Below are positions 51,600-60,520 of a stretch of 64,000 nt of DNA, in pieces. The position numbers were made by a program, and so were the translations under genes. The DNA comes from Pseudonocardia alni (GTDB taxonomy: Bacteria; Actinomycetota; Actinomycetes; Mycobacteriales; Pseudonocardiaceae). The stretch is taken from contig NZ_PHUJ01000003.1 in NCBI RefSeq assembly GCF_002813375.1, positions 1,860,001 to 1,924,000 of the forward strand. Reading direction: 5' to 3'. Numbering within the stretch: the stretch's first letter is position 1; each line of letters opens with the position of its first letter. The notes under the pieces were generated by a model. The model saw only the letters and a program-made list of their open reading frames with translations, had not been told where the DNA came from and made no database searches.

Positions 51600-52006
51600 C
51601 GCTCGACGACCTCGCCCTCGTCGGCGGAGAGGCGGCGGGCGACGTCGTCGAGGGCCCGGACGGCCGGCTCCGACTGCGCGAGCCGCGCGCTGAAGGACTC
51701 CTCCCGCGAGCGCACGGTGACCCGGCGGCGGTCGTGCGGGTCGGGGACCCGCTCGAGGTGGCCGGCCGCCTCGAGCCGGTCGATCAGCGCGGTGGTCGAG
51801 GCCGGCCGCAGGTCCAGCCGCCGGGCCAGCTCGGTCGGCCCGAGCGAGCCGTGCACGTCGAGCAGCCGCAACGCCCACAGGTCGGTCGGGTGCAGCCCCG
51901 CCCGCCGGGCCTGCCTGCCGGTGAACTCGTGGGTCGCCCGGTTCACCGCCTCCAGCGCGACGGTCGGGCCGGCCAGCCCCTCCAGCAGGTGTCGTCGCTC
52001 GCCCAT
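51551..52006 (-). CDS. MarR family regulator
   Basis: 151 residues with winged helix DVHGSLGPTELARRLDLRPASTTALIDRLEAAGHLERVPDPHDRRRVTVR, where the DxRxxR wing is intact. GGGAGG lies before ATG 52006. Tail-to-tail with the monooxygenase (49-base overlap) and divergent from the MacB-like exporter; it may control either, sensing the substrate phenolic or drug. Confidence 0.88.
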   Translation of the reverse strand: MGERRHLLEGLAGPTVALEAVNRATHEFTGRQARRAGLHPTDLWALRLLDVHGSLGPTELARRLDLRPASTTALIDRLEAAGHLERVPDPHDRRRVTVRSREESFSARLAQSEPAVRALDDVARRLSADEGEVVERYLRAVVATLDELGAG

Positions 52007-52072
52007 GCGGCCTCCCTGCGTCGGTCCACGGCACCGTAGCCGGACGGGCCCGGCCGCAGCCGCGGCGGGACC

Positions 52073-52094
52073 GGTCACGAGCTGGTCACGAATT
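52073..52094. promoter_or_regulatory. Direct repeat with 11-bp period
   Basis: GGTCACGA occurs at 52073-52080 and again at 52084-52091, one helical turn apart. This arrangement is typical of OmpR/PhoP-type response regulator boxes. It lies in the 284-base region between marR and the ABC exporter, which otherwise holds a CGGGGA-cgcc-TCCCCG hairpin (52108-52123) and no gene. Confidence 0.4.
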
Positions 52095-52290
52095 CGCGAC
52101 GCCGTTTCGGGGACGCCTCCCCGCTCTCGGCCGCCGAATGGGGATGATTCCGCATCAACTGATCGACGACCCGCAGGTGACGGCCCTGCGCAACCATCCA
52201 CCCGATCGGGTGACGCCACATTTCTGCGCACCATTCCCGACGGCGACCCGACGATTTCCCGGAACCGCCCCGTGCGTAATCTCCGGAATC

Positions 52291-52959
52291 GTGATCGAGC
52301 TGGAGGGGGTCTCCAAGGTCTACCGGACCGGAGCCCTCGAGCTGCGCGCACTCGACGCCGTGGACCTGCACGTCGACGACGGCGACCTCGTCGCGATCAT
52401 GGGCCCCTCCGGCTCGGGCAAGTCCACGATGATGAACATCCTCGGCTGCCTCGACGTGCCGAGCTCCGGCGCCTACCGGCTCGACGGCATCGACGTCGGC
52501 CGGATGTCGGACAACCGGCTCGCCGACGTCCGGCTGCAGAAGATCGGTTTCGTCTTCCAGTCGTTCAACCTGCTGCCGCGCACCTCGGCGCTGGCCAACG
52601 TGGAGCTTCCGCTGGTCTACGCCGGCGGGCGCGACCGCCGGGGCCGGGCGCGGCGCGCGCTGGAACGGGTCGGGCTCGGCGACCGCGGCGACCACCGGCC
52701 CAACGAGCTCTCCGGCGGCCAGCAGCAGCGCGTCGCGGTGGCCCGTGCCCTGGTCACCGACCCCTCGATGATCCTGGCCGACGAGCCGACGGGGAACCTC
52801 GACACCGCCTCGACCACCGACGTCATGAACCTGTTCGTGGAGCTGAACGAGAGCGGCCGCACCGTCGTGCTGATCACCCACGAGCCCGAGGTCGCGGAGT
52901 TCGCCAAGCGCGTGGTGACCCTGCGCGACGGCCGGATCGTGGGTGACGAGCGCCGATGA
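52291..52959 (+). CDS. MacB-type ABC transporter ATP-binding protein
   Basis: 222 residues: Walker A GPSGSGKS (38-45), Q-loop FVFQSFNLLPRTSA, signature LSGGQQQR (140-147), Walker B MILADEP and His in LITHEPEVAEFAK. The LolD/MacB subgroup powers mechanotransmission by the partner permease. GTG 52291 is used because it starts the first strand; no strong ribosome binding site. Its TGA overlaps the permease ATG. Confidence 0.92.
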   Translation: MIELEGVSKVYRTGALELRALDAVDLHVDDGDLVAIMGPSGSGKSTMMNILGCLDVPSSGAYRLDGIDVGRMSDNRLADVRLQKIGFVFQSFNLLPRTSALANVELPLVYAGGRDRRGRARRALERVGLGDRGDHRPNELSGGQQQRVAVARALVTDPSMILADEPTGNLDTASTTDVMNLFVELNESGRTVVLITHEPEVAEFAKRVVTLRDGRIVGDERR

Positions 52960-54176
52960 CGATCTGGGAGTCCGCGCGGATCGCGGTACGGGGCCTGCGG
53001 GCCGGGCCGCTGCGGTCGCTGCTGACGATGCTCGGGATCATCATCGGGGTCGCCGCGGTGATCGTGCTGGTCGCGTTCGGCAACGGCCTGCAGCGCTTCG
53101 TCGCCGACGCGTTCGGCCCGCTCGCCAACCAGATCCAGATCACCCCGGACCGCGGTGGCATCAGCGGCAGCGGCACGCCGCGCGACCTCACCGACGCCGA
53201 CGTCCGCGCCCTGCGGGACCGGGCCTCCGCGCCCGCGGTCGCCTCGGTCAGCCCGACGGTGACCGGCTCGGCGCAGCTGCAGCTGGCCGGTGGCGGGAGC
53301 GTCCGCAGCGGCGTGACCGGCGCCGACGCCGACTACCTCGACATCACCAACCGGGAGCTCGTCGTCGGGTCGTTCTTCGACGACCGCCAGGCCACGACCC
53401 GGGCGAAGGTCGTCGTGCTCGGCCCCAACCCGGTGGCCACGCTGTTCGGCGGGCGCGCCGGCGACGCGCTGGGCTCGGAGATGCGGATCGGGCGCACCTC
53501 GTTCCGGGTGATCGGCGTGCTCGCCGCCAACGGCCAGCAGGACGACGTCGCCGTCATGCCGCTGGGCGCCGCACGCGCCTACCTGACCGGTGGCGGCGAC
53601 GTCGTCGACCAGATCACCGTGCGCGCGGTGTCCACCGACGCGGTGCCGCAGGCGGTCGAGCAGGTCACGACGGTCCTCGACGACCGGCACCGCATCGACG
53701 ACCCGCAGGACCGCGACTACACCGTCACCGCGCTGCAGAGCCTGCTCGACCAGTCCTCGCAGGTCCTGAGCTTCGTGACGATCTTCGTCGCGGCGGTCGC
53801 GGGCATCTCGCTGCTGGTCGGGAGCATCGGCGTCGCCAACATCATGCTGGTCACGGTGACCGAGCGGACCCGCGAGATCGGCATCCGCAAGGCCATCGGC
53901 GCGCGCCGCCGCGCGATCCTGCAGCAGTTCCTCATCGAGGCGATGGTCCTCACCGGCATCGGCGGGGTCATCGGGATCCTGGTCGGCGTCGGTGTGTCCG
54001 TGCTGGCCGGGATCGTCCTTCCCCGCCTCGTACCCGACTTCCCCGCCCCGACGGTGTCGGCCGGATCGGTGGTGCTCGCCTTCGGGGTGAGCCTGCTGAT
54101 CGGTCTGCTCGCGGGCGGTTTCCCCGCCAACCGGGCCGCGCGGATGCGGCCCATCGACGCCCTGCGGCACCAGTGA
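52956..54176 (+). CDS. MacB-type ABC transporter permease
   Basis: 406 residues. One N-terminal helix (LRSLLTMLGIIIGVAAVIVLVAFG), a large extracytoplasmic MacB_PCD domain (about 45-270), and three C-terminal helices with the FtsX-like segment IGVANIMLVTVTERTREIGIRKAIGARRRAILQQFLIEAM. Not a channel in the usual sense but a transmitter of force to the adaptor. Works with the ATPase before it and the adaptor after it. Confidence 0.92.
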   Translation: MTIWESARIAVRGLRAGPLRSLLTMLGIIIGVAAVIVLVAFGNGLQRFVADAFGPLANQIQITPDRGGISGSGTPRDLTDADVRALRDRASAPAVASVSPTVTGSAQLQLAGGGSVRSGVTGADADYLDITNRELVVGSFFDDRQATTRAKVVVLGPNPVATLFGGRAGDALGSEMRIGRTSFRVIGVLAANGQQDDVAVMPLGAARAYLTGGGDVVDQITVRAVSTDAVPQAVEQVTTVLDDRHRIDDPQDRDYTVTALQSLLDQSSQVLSFVTIFVAAVAGISLLVGSIGVANIMLVTVTERTREIGIRKAIGARRRAILQQFLIEAMVLTGIGGVIGILVGVGVSVLAGIVLPRLVPDFPAPTVSAGSVVLAFGVSLLIGLLAGGFPANRAARMRPIDALRHQ

Positions 54177-54207
54177 CAGCGCCCGCGACAGCACCGAGGA
54201 GCACTTC

Positions 54208-55854
54208 ATGACCCGACTGCGGCTCGCGGGCAGCCTGCTGCTCGCCGGACTCGTCGGCCTCACGGCCTGCACCGGAGGGGACCAGCCGCCGCCGACGGCC
54301 GTCGTCGACCGGGGTGTGGTCTCCACCGGGGTGTCGGCGTCGGGGTCGCTGGTGTCGATCACCCAGCAGAACCTCGGGTTCACCGACGGCGGCCGGGTCA
54401 CCGAGCTGCTCGTGGAGGTCGGCGAGACCGTGGCCGCCGGGCAGCCGCTCGCCCGGCTCGACGACGCCGAGGCCCTGTCCCAGGTCGCCGCCGCGCAGGC
54501 GGGGCTGGACCAGCAGCAGGCGTCGCTGGGCAAGCTGACCGGCGCGAACACCGTCGAGGCCGCGCAGGCGTCGCTGGCCTCGGCCGAGTCGGTACTGGCC
54601 GCGACCCGCGACCAGGTCGGGGCGCAGAACGCGGCGAACGACACCGCCGTCGAGCGGGCGAGGGTCCAGCTCGCCTTCGACCGCAAGCAGCTCGCCGCGG
54701 CCCAGGAGAAGCTGGAGACCGACCGGCGGGCCTGCAAGCGCTCCGGGGGCAGCACCGCGTCCGCGACCCCGGAGCCCACCGCCGACCCGTCCGGCGGCGG
54801 GCTGCTCGGCGGTCTGTCCGGCGGGTCCGGCACCTCGGGCGGGTCCGGCCTCGGCGCGGCGACGACCGACCCGGCCTGCACCGCCGTCGCCACCGACGAG
54901 CAGGCCGTGACGACGGCGAAGGGCCAGGTCATCACCTCGCAGACGGCGCTGGCGCAGGCCGAGGGCACCCGGGACACCGGCGCCGCCTCCGGCCGGGTCT
55001 CGATCGCGAACGCCGAGAGCGCGGTGTCCGACGCCCGCTCCCAGCTCACCGGGGCGAACAACGACGCACCGGCCGACGTCGCGGTGCAGGACGCCGTGGT
55101 CGCCGACGCCCGCAACACCCTCGCCGACGCCCAGCGCGCGCTCGACGACACCCTGCTGCGCGCCCCGGTCGCCGGCACCGTGTCCGCGATCAACGGCGCG
55201 GTCGGTGACGTCGTGCCCGCCGCCAGCGCCGCGACCGCGCTCGCCCCCGGCACCGACGCCCGGATCCCGCAGGCCGTCGGGTCGGCGTCGGCGGCCTCGG
55301 GCGGCGCGGGGGCCACCGGTGGCGGCGCGTCCGCAGCGGGCGGGGCGCCGTTCCTCACCCTCAACGACCTGCAGACCTACCAGCTGGTCGTCCCGTTCGA
55401 GGAGAGCGACGCCGCCCGGGTAGCGCCGAACCAGACCGTCGACGTCACCGTCGACGCGCTGCCCGGGGTGAGCCTGCCGGCGACCGTGGTCGCCGTCGCG
55501 CCGACCGCGACGCAGCTGTCGGGCGTCGTGAGCTACTACGCGACCGTCGTGCTGAACCGCACCGACCCGCAGCTGCGCGACGGCCAGACCGCGCAGGCCG
55601 ACGTGCGTACCGAGGCCCGCAACGGGGTGCTGCGGGTGCCGAACACCGCCGTCCGGCAGGAGGGCGGCCGCTCGGTCGTCGACGTGCCCGGCGACGACGG
55701 CGCCGCGGTGACCCGGCAGTTCGTCCCCGGCCTGGTGGGCGACCAGTTCACCGAGGTGCGGTCCGGCCTCGACGACGGCCAGCAGGTCCTGCTGCCGCAG
55801 GCCACCGTAGAGGCGACGCCGGGCCGTCCTGGCGGTGGCGCGGGCGGGAACTGA
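54208..55854 (+). CDS. Lipoprotein HlyD/MacA-type adaptor
   Basis: 548 residues. Lipobox LTAC with Cys21; a split biotinyl-lipoyl-like domain (GGRVTELLVEVGETVAAGQPLARLDDAE and LLRAPVAGTVSAINGAVGDVV); a long helical hairpin rich in Ala/Gln, interrupted by a Gly/Ser-rich insert (about 175-220) containing two Cys; beta-barrel and membrane-proximal domains at the C-terminus. In a Gram-positive cell the adaptor would span the wall and has no outer-membrane partner. The Gly-rich C-terminal tail is unusual. Confidence 0.88.
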   Translation: MTRLRLAGSLLLAGLVGLTACTGGDQPPPTAVVDRGVVSTGVSASGSLVSITQQNLGFTDGGRVTELLVEVGETVAAGQPLARLDDAEALSQVAAAQAGLDQQQASLGKLTGANTVEAAQASLASAESVLAATRDQVGAQNAANDTAVERARVQLAFDRKQLAAAQEKLETDRRACKRSGGSTASATPEPTADPSGGGLLGGLSGGSGTSGGSGLGAATTDPACTAVATDEQAVTTAKGQVITSQTALAQAEGTRDTGAASGRVSIANAESAVSDARSQLTGANNDAPADVAVQDAVVADARNTLADAQRALDDTLLRAPVAGTVSAINGAVGDVVPAASAATALAPGTDARIPQAVGSASAASGGAGATGGGASAAGGAPFLTLNDLQTYQLVVPFEESDAARVAPNQTVDVTVDALPGVSLPATVVAVAPTATQLSGVVSYYATVVLNRTDPQLRDGQTAQADVRTEARNGVLRVPNTAVRQEGGRSVVDVPGDDGAAVTRQFVPGLVGDQFTEVRSGLDDGQQVLLPQATVEATPGRPGGGAGGN

Positions 55855-56007
55855 CCCGCCGGTGCGCTCGTGCCGCCGGCGATCGCGAAGATCGCGGACG
55901 TGACCATCGCGCTCGCGTCCGAGACCAGGTGGAGCGCGGCCCGCGCGATCCTGCCTGTCCGGTGTCCGATGGGTGTCGTCAGCCGACCGGGATCGGCTCC
56001 TGATCTC

Positions 56008-57009
56008 CTACCGGACCGCCGGACCCGGCGTCGACCGCGGAACGGGGTATTCGGTCGTGCATGACCGATCGGGCGCCACTGCCGGGTCCGAGGACCGCAC
56101 CCGCCCCGGTGTCACTCCGTAGCGGGCGCGGAAGCTGCGGGAGAAGTGCGCGGGGTCGGCGAACCCCCAGCGGCGTCCGGTCGTCGCCACCGGCTCGCCG
56201 GCCAGCAGCGGGTCGCGCAGGTCGGCCAGGCAGCGCTGCAGCCGCCTGCCCCGCACCCAGCACGACACCGAGGTGCCCTCCGCGCGGAAGAGCTCCTGCA
56301 GCCGTCGGGTCGACATGTAGTGCTCCGCGGCGACCCGGCCGGGCGAGAGGTCGTCGTCGGCGAGGTGCTCGTCGAGCCAGGCCAGCACCGGGGCCAGCGG
56401 GCCGGCGGGGTGGGCGTCGCGGCGTCGTTCGGCGACCGCGGCGGCCAGCAGGTCGGTGAGCACCCGCCGGACCCGCGGCGCACGGGCGCCGGTGAGCAGT
56501 TCCTCGGTCTCGGCGAGCCGGCACAGCATCGGGCCGACCAGCAGGCCGAGACCGTCGCGGTCGGACAGCCGGGTGCCGCTGCCCTCACCGGGGCGGTCGT
56601 CGAGGCCGAGATCGGTGCGCGGCAGCATCAGCACCAGGCTGCGGAAGCCGGCCTCGTTGTCGACGGCGTAGGGCAGGTCGACGTCGTAGACGACCATGTC
56701 GCCGGGCCGCAGCACCGTCCGGTGCCCGCCCTGGGTGACCATCGAGCGCCCGGCGAGCTGGTAGGACACCTTGCACAGCCCGAGTCGCTCCCCGCCGGGG
56801 ATGCGCCGGACCGTGTGCGCGGTGCCGGCCGCGAGATCGCCGAGCACCAGCGGACCGGAGCGGCGAACGACGCCGTGCCCGGTGAACCGGTCCGCGGGGC
56901 CGTGCGTGGTCAGGCGCAGTGCCGGGAAGTGGTCGCCCACCGTGCGGGACCAGGCGCCCAGGTCCCGGGACGCGGGCGGGGCGGGCAGGACGGCGGTGTG
57001 TTGCGGCAT
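56008..57009 (-). CDS. AraC family regulator with cupin-like sensor domain
   Basis: 333 residues. N-terminal AraC-binding-like domain (YQLAGRSMVTQGGHRTVLRPGDMVVYDVDLPYAVDN) and a C-terminal double helix-turn-helix (LSPGRVAAEHYMSTRRLQELFRAEG, WGFADPAHFSRSFRARYGVTPGRVRSS). GGGAGA precedes ATG 57009. This type (NphR/FeaR-like) often activates aromatic or amide catabolism genes, matching the divergent permease-amidohydrolase unit. The 281-base gap before the next start holds GCGGATCCGC (57145-57154) but no clear gene. Confidence 0.88.
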   Translation of the reverse strand: MPQHTAVLPAPPASRDLGAWSRTVGDHFPALRLTTHGPADRFTGHGVVRRSGPLVLGDLAAGTAHTVRRIPGGERLGLCKVSYQLAGRSMVTQGGHRTVLRPGDMVVYDVDLPYAVDNEAGFRSLVLMLPRTDLGLDDRPGEGSGTRLSDRDGLGLLVGPMLCRLAETEELLTGARAPRVRRVLTDLLAAAVAERRRDAHPAGPLAPVLAWLDEHLADDDLSPGRVAAEHYMSTRRLQELFRAEGTSVSCWVRGRRLQRCLADLRDPLLAGEPVATTGRRWGFADPAHFSRSFRARYGVTPGRVRSSDPAVAPDRSCTTEYPVPRSTPGPAVR

Positions 57010-57290
57010 CGGGGTCTCCCGGGGTCGGTGGGCGCGGGCGGGACGGGGCGCTTGCCCCTGGGCGCGGTGCGGGTTGACCGTCGGCGCACGGGTACGCCGG
57101 GCCGCCGGGCCCGTGAGCGGGCCCCGAACCGGCCAACCGGAACGGCGGATCCGCAGGTCGGCGCGGTGGTACCGGGCCGGTGGACGGCGCCCGACGGGTG
57201 GTGGCGCGGCCGTCGGGGCGGCGGCCGGGGACCTTGTCGGGTCCGGTGCCGCGGACCAGCCTTCTCGCACCCCTGAGCGAGGAGAACCCG

Positions 57291-57362
57291 ATGACACCGC
57301 GCCCGTCCCCCACCAGACCGCGTCCCCGCAGCGCGTCCCGTCGCGGGGTGCGCCGTGGCTGA
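57291..57362 (+). CDS. Short Arg/Pro-rich leader peptide before the permease
   Basis: 23 residues, MTPRPSPTRPRPRSASRRG then VRRG. ATG 57291 follows GAGGAGAA at good spacing, better than the permease start has. The stop TGA (57360-57362) lies eight bases inside the permease gene, so a ribosome finishing the leader could restart at GTG 57355. A coupling or regulatory role is inferred; the peptide resembles no known protein. Confidence 0.45.
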   Translation: MTPRPSPTRPRPRSASRRGVRRG

Positions 57363-58797
57363 CCGGGGCGCCACCCCGGCGGAACCGGGGCACGCGCTGC
57401 GCGGCTCGATCGGCGTCGCCGGGATCGTGTTCCTGGTGGTCGCCGCCGCGGCCCCGCTGACCACGGTCGGTGGTGCGCTGCCGGTGATGCTCGCCGGGTC
57501 CAACGGGCCCGGTGTACCGCTGGCCTACGCGCTCGTCGCGGTGGTGCTGCTGCTGTTCAGCGTCGGCTACGCGGCGATGAGCCACTTCGTCGTCGACGCC
57601 GGGGCGTTCTACGCCTACGTCAGCCACGGGCTCGGCGCCCGGCTCGGGCTCGGTGCGGGCGGCCTCGCGCTGCTCGCCTACACCGCGATCCAGGCGGCCG
57701 TCTACGGTCTGGCTGCGGTGACGCTGCGCGGGATCGTCGTGCAGTTCGGCGGCCCGGAGCTGCCGTGGTGGCTGCTCGCCGCGCTGCTCGTCGCCGTCGT
57801 GGCGCTGCTCGGCTACCGGAGCATCGACGTCGGCGCGAAGGTGCTGGGCACGCTGCTGGTCGTCGAGGTCGCGGTGGTCGCGGCGCTGGTCGCCGGGATC
57901 CTGGTGACCGGCGGCCCGGAGGGCTGGTCGGCCACCTCGTTCGCCCCCTCGACGTTCCTGGCCGGGGCGCCCGGGATCGCGGTCATGTTCGCGGTCGCGT
58001 CCTTCGTCGGGTTCGAGGCGACCGCCATCTACGCCGAGGAGGCCCGCGAGCCGCGCCGCACGGTGCCGATCGCGACCTACGTGGCGGTGCTGTTCATCGG
58101 CGCGTTCTACACCGTGGCCAGCTGGGCGGTCGTCGTCGCGTTCGGGCCGAGCCGGGTCGAGGCCGCCGCGCAGGCCGACCCGACCGGGCTGGTCTTCACC
58201 GCGGCCGCGACCTACGTCGGACCGTGGTTCGCCGACGTGCTGCCGGTCCTCCTGCTGACCAGTCTGTTCGCCGCGCTGCTCGCCTTCCACAACGCCGTCG
58301 CCCGCTACCTGTTCTCTCTCGGCCGGCGTGGGGTGCTGCCCACCGCGCTCTCGCGCACCCACCCGCGCCACGGCTCGCCGCACGTCGGGTCGCTGGTCCA
58401 GACCGTGTCCGCGGTCGCGGTGCTCGCGGTCTTCGCCCTCGCCGGCGGCGACCCGGTGACCACCCTGTTCCCCTGGATGTCCGGGCTCGCCACGGTGTCG
58501 GTGCTGCTCCTGATGCTGCTCACCGCCGTCGCAGTGATCGTCTTCTTCGCCCGCACCCGGGCCGACACCCGCGCCTGGAACACCCGGCTGGCGCCCGCGC
58601 TGGGGCTGGTCGGCATCGCCGGGATCCTCGCCCTGGTGCTGGTCAACTTCACCACCCTGATCGGCGGGTCCGCTGCGCTGGCCACGGTGCTGCTGGTGCT
58701 CGTCGCGGGGGTGTTCGGCGGCGGTGTCCTGCTCGGTCGCGCCCGCCCCGCCCCCGCCGCGCCCGAGCCCGCGCGCGACGACCCCGCCCTGCACTGA
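57355..58797 (+). CDS. APC family amino acid/amine permease
   Basis: 480 residues, about 12 helices. APC-type features: GSIGVAGIVFLVVAAAAPLTTVGGALPVML in helix 1, FAVASFVGFEATAIYAEEAREPRRTVPIATY in helix 6 and FSLGRRGVLPTALSRTHPRHGSP after helix 8. It likely imports the substrate of the amidohydrolase encoded 30 bases downstream. No good ribosome binding site before GTG 57355, consistent with translation coupled to the leader peptide. Confidence 0.88.
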   Translation: MADRGATPAEPGHALRGSIGVAGIVFLVVAAAAPLTTVGGALPVMLAGSNGPGVPLAYALVAVVLLLFSVGYAAMSHFVVDAGAFYAYVSHGLGARLGLGAGGLALLAYTAIQAAVYGLAAVTLRGIVVQFGGPELPWWLLAALLVAVVALLGYRSIDVGAKVLGTLLVVEVAVVAALVAGILVTGGPEGWSATSFAPSTFLAGAPGIAVMFAVASFVGFEATAIYAEEAREPRRTVPIATYVAVLFIGAFYTVASWAVVVAFGPSRVEAAAQADPTGLVFTAAATYVGPWFADVLPVLLLTSLFAALLAFHNAVARYLFSLGRRGVLPTALSRTHPRHGSPHVGSLVQTVSAVAVLAVFALAGGDPVTTLFPWMSGLATVSVLLLMLLTAVAVIVFFARTRADTRAWNTRLAPALGLVGIAGILALVLVNFTTLIGGSAALATVLLVLVAGVFGGGVLLGRARPAPAAPEPARDDPALH

Positions 58798-58827
58798 CCC
58801 GACCCGCTCCCCCGGAGGAACCCGACC

Positions 58828-60510
58828 GTGACCGACACACCGCGAACCGCCCCGGCCCCGATCGACGCAGCGCGGGTCGACACCGTCCACCGCGCCGCCC
58901 GCGTGCACACCCCGGACGGTGCGCCCGCCACCGTGCTGGCGACGGCCGGGGAAATGATCGTCGCCGTCGGCGGCGAGGAGCTGCTCGACGCCGTCCCGGC
59001 CGGGGCCCACCGGGTCGAGCACGGCGACGCGACGCTCGTGCCCGGCCTGGTCGACGTGCACAACCACGTGCTCGTCGCCGGCCGGGCGGAGCTCGCCGAG
59101 CTGCGCCTGCCCGGTGACGCCGGGGTCGACGCCCTGCTCGACGCCGTCGCCCGGCGCGCGGCCGGACTCCCGGAGGGCGCCTGGCTGGTCGGCGGTGGCT
59201 GGGACTGCGGGCTGCTCGACGCACTCGCCGCGCCGGGGGTGCTGGCCCGCCTCGACACCGCCGCGGGACACCGGCCGGTGCTGCTGCGCGACGACAGCTG
59301 CCACAACCGCTGGGTCAGCTCCGCGGCGCTCGACCGGGCCGGGATCTCCGCGGACACCCCCGACCCGGCGGGCGGGCGGATCCTGCGCGACGCCGACGGC
59401 CGTAGCCCGGCGGGGGTGCTCGTCGAGGCCGCCGCGGTCGCCGTCGAGCGGGTCTGCGCCGCCGACGGCGACGGGGTGGACGACGCCGAGGCGGTCCGGC
59501 ACGCGGTGGGGATCCTGCACTCCCACGGCGTCACCGGGTTCCAGGACGCGGCGTCGTCGCTGCCGCTGCTGCAGGCGCTGCACCGGCTCGACGCCGAGGA
59601 CCGGCTCGACGCCTGGGCGGTCACCTCGATGCCGGTGCTCGACCCGGTGTTCGGGTCCGCACCGGTCGGCGCCGAGCTGGTCGAGCGGGCGCTGCCGCTG
59701 GCCGGGCGGCGGCACCGGCCGACGTTCGTGAAGGTCTTTCTCGACGGCATCCCGCCCTCGCGGACCGCGGCGTTCCTCGACCCCTACCTGCCCGACGACG
59801 CCCACGGTGACGACTGGCGCGGGCACACGGCGATGACCACCGAGGAGCTCACCGGGCACCTGCTGGGCTTGGCGGCGATGGGGATCGGGGCCAAGGTGCA
59901 CTGCACCGGCGACCGGTCGGTCCGGGTGTTCCTCGACGCCGTCGCCGCGGTGCGGGCCGCCGGGCACACCGGCACTCGCTTCCACCTGGCGCACGGGCAG
60001 TACGTCGCCGACGCCGACCTGGGAAGGCTCGCCGCGCTGGGTGTCGTCGCGGATCTGTCCCCGGCGCTGTGGTTCCCCTCGCCGGTGGTCGACGCGATCT
60101 GCGCCTGCGTACCGCGGGGGCGGGCGCAGCGCATCCACCCCAATCGGGACCTGCTGCGGTCGGGGGTACTGCTCGCCGTCGGCTCGGACTGGCCGGTCGT
60201 CGGGTCGCCGGACCCGTGGCCGGGCCTGCAGGGGCTCGTCACCCGGGCCGACCCGACCGGCACCGCGCCGGGCCGGCTGTGGCCCGAGCAGGCGCTGACC
60301 CCGGCCGAGGCGCTGCACGCGGCCACCCTCGGCGCGGCCCGGGCCGCCGGGATCGACGACGTCACCGGCGCGCTCACCCCGGGCCGTGCGGCCGACCTGG
60401 CCGTGCTCGACGCCGACCCGCTGACCGTGCCGCACGACGAGATCGCCGGGACCCGGGTCCTGGCGACCTGGTTCGCCGGTCGCGAGGTGTACCGCCGGGA
60501 GCACGGGTGA
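58828..60510 (+). CDS. Amidohydrolase family protein, YtcJ-like
   Basis: 560 residues. Metal-dependent hydrolase barrel with VPGLVDVHNHV (metal HxH), DDSCHNRWVSS, FVKVFLDGIPPS, KVHCTGDRSVR, FHLAHGQYV, and the final Asp in LAVGSDWPVVG; the C-terminal beta-sandwich ends in GRAADLAVLDADPL. The YtcJ/amidohydrolase-3 group cleaves N-acyl or N-formyl compounds and similar amides. GGAGG precedes the GTG. With the APC permease it suggests uptake and hydrolysis of an amide whose aromatic part is then dihydroxylated by the convergent oxygenase. Confidence 0.87.
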   Translation: MTDTPRTAPAPIDAARVDTVHRAARVHTPDGAPATVLATAGEMIVAVGGEELLDAVPAGAHRVEHGDATLVPGLVDVHNHVLVAGRAELAELRLPGDAGVDALLDAVARRAAGLPEGAWLVGGGWDCGLLDALAAPGVLARLDTAAGHRPVLLRDDSCHNRWVSSAALDRAGISADTPDPAGGRILRDADGRSPAGVLVEAAAVAVERVCAADGDGVDDAEAVRHAVGILHSHGVTGFQDAASSLPLLQALHRLDAEDRLDAWAVTSMPVLDPVFGSAPVGAELVERALPLAGRRHRPTFVKVFLDGIPPSRTAAFLDPYLPDDAHGDDWRGHTAMTTEELTGHLLGLAAMGIGAKVHCTGDRSVRVFLDAVAAVRAAGHTGTRFHLAHGQYVADADLGRLAALGVVADLSPALWFPSPVVDAICACVPRGRAQRIHPNRDLLRSGVLLAVGSDWPVVGSPDPWPGLQGLVTRADPTGTAPGRLWPEQALTPAEALHAATLGAARAAGIDDVTGALTPGRAADLAVLDADPLTVPHDEIAGTRVLATWFAGREVYRREHG

Positions 60511-60520
60511 CGCCGCCGGG

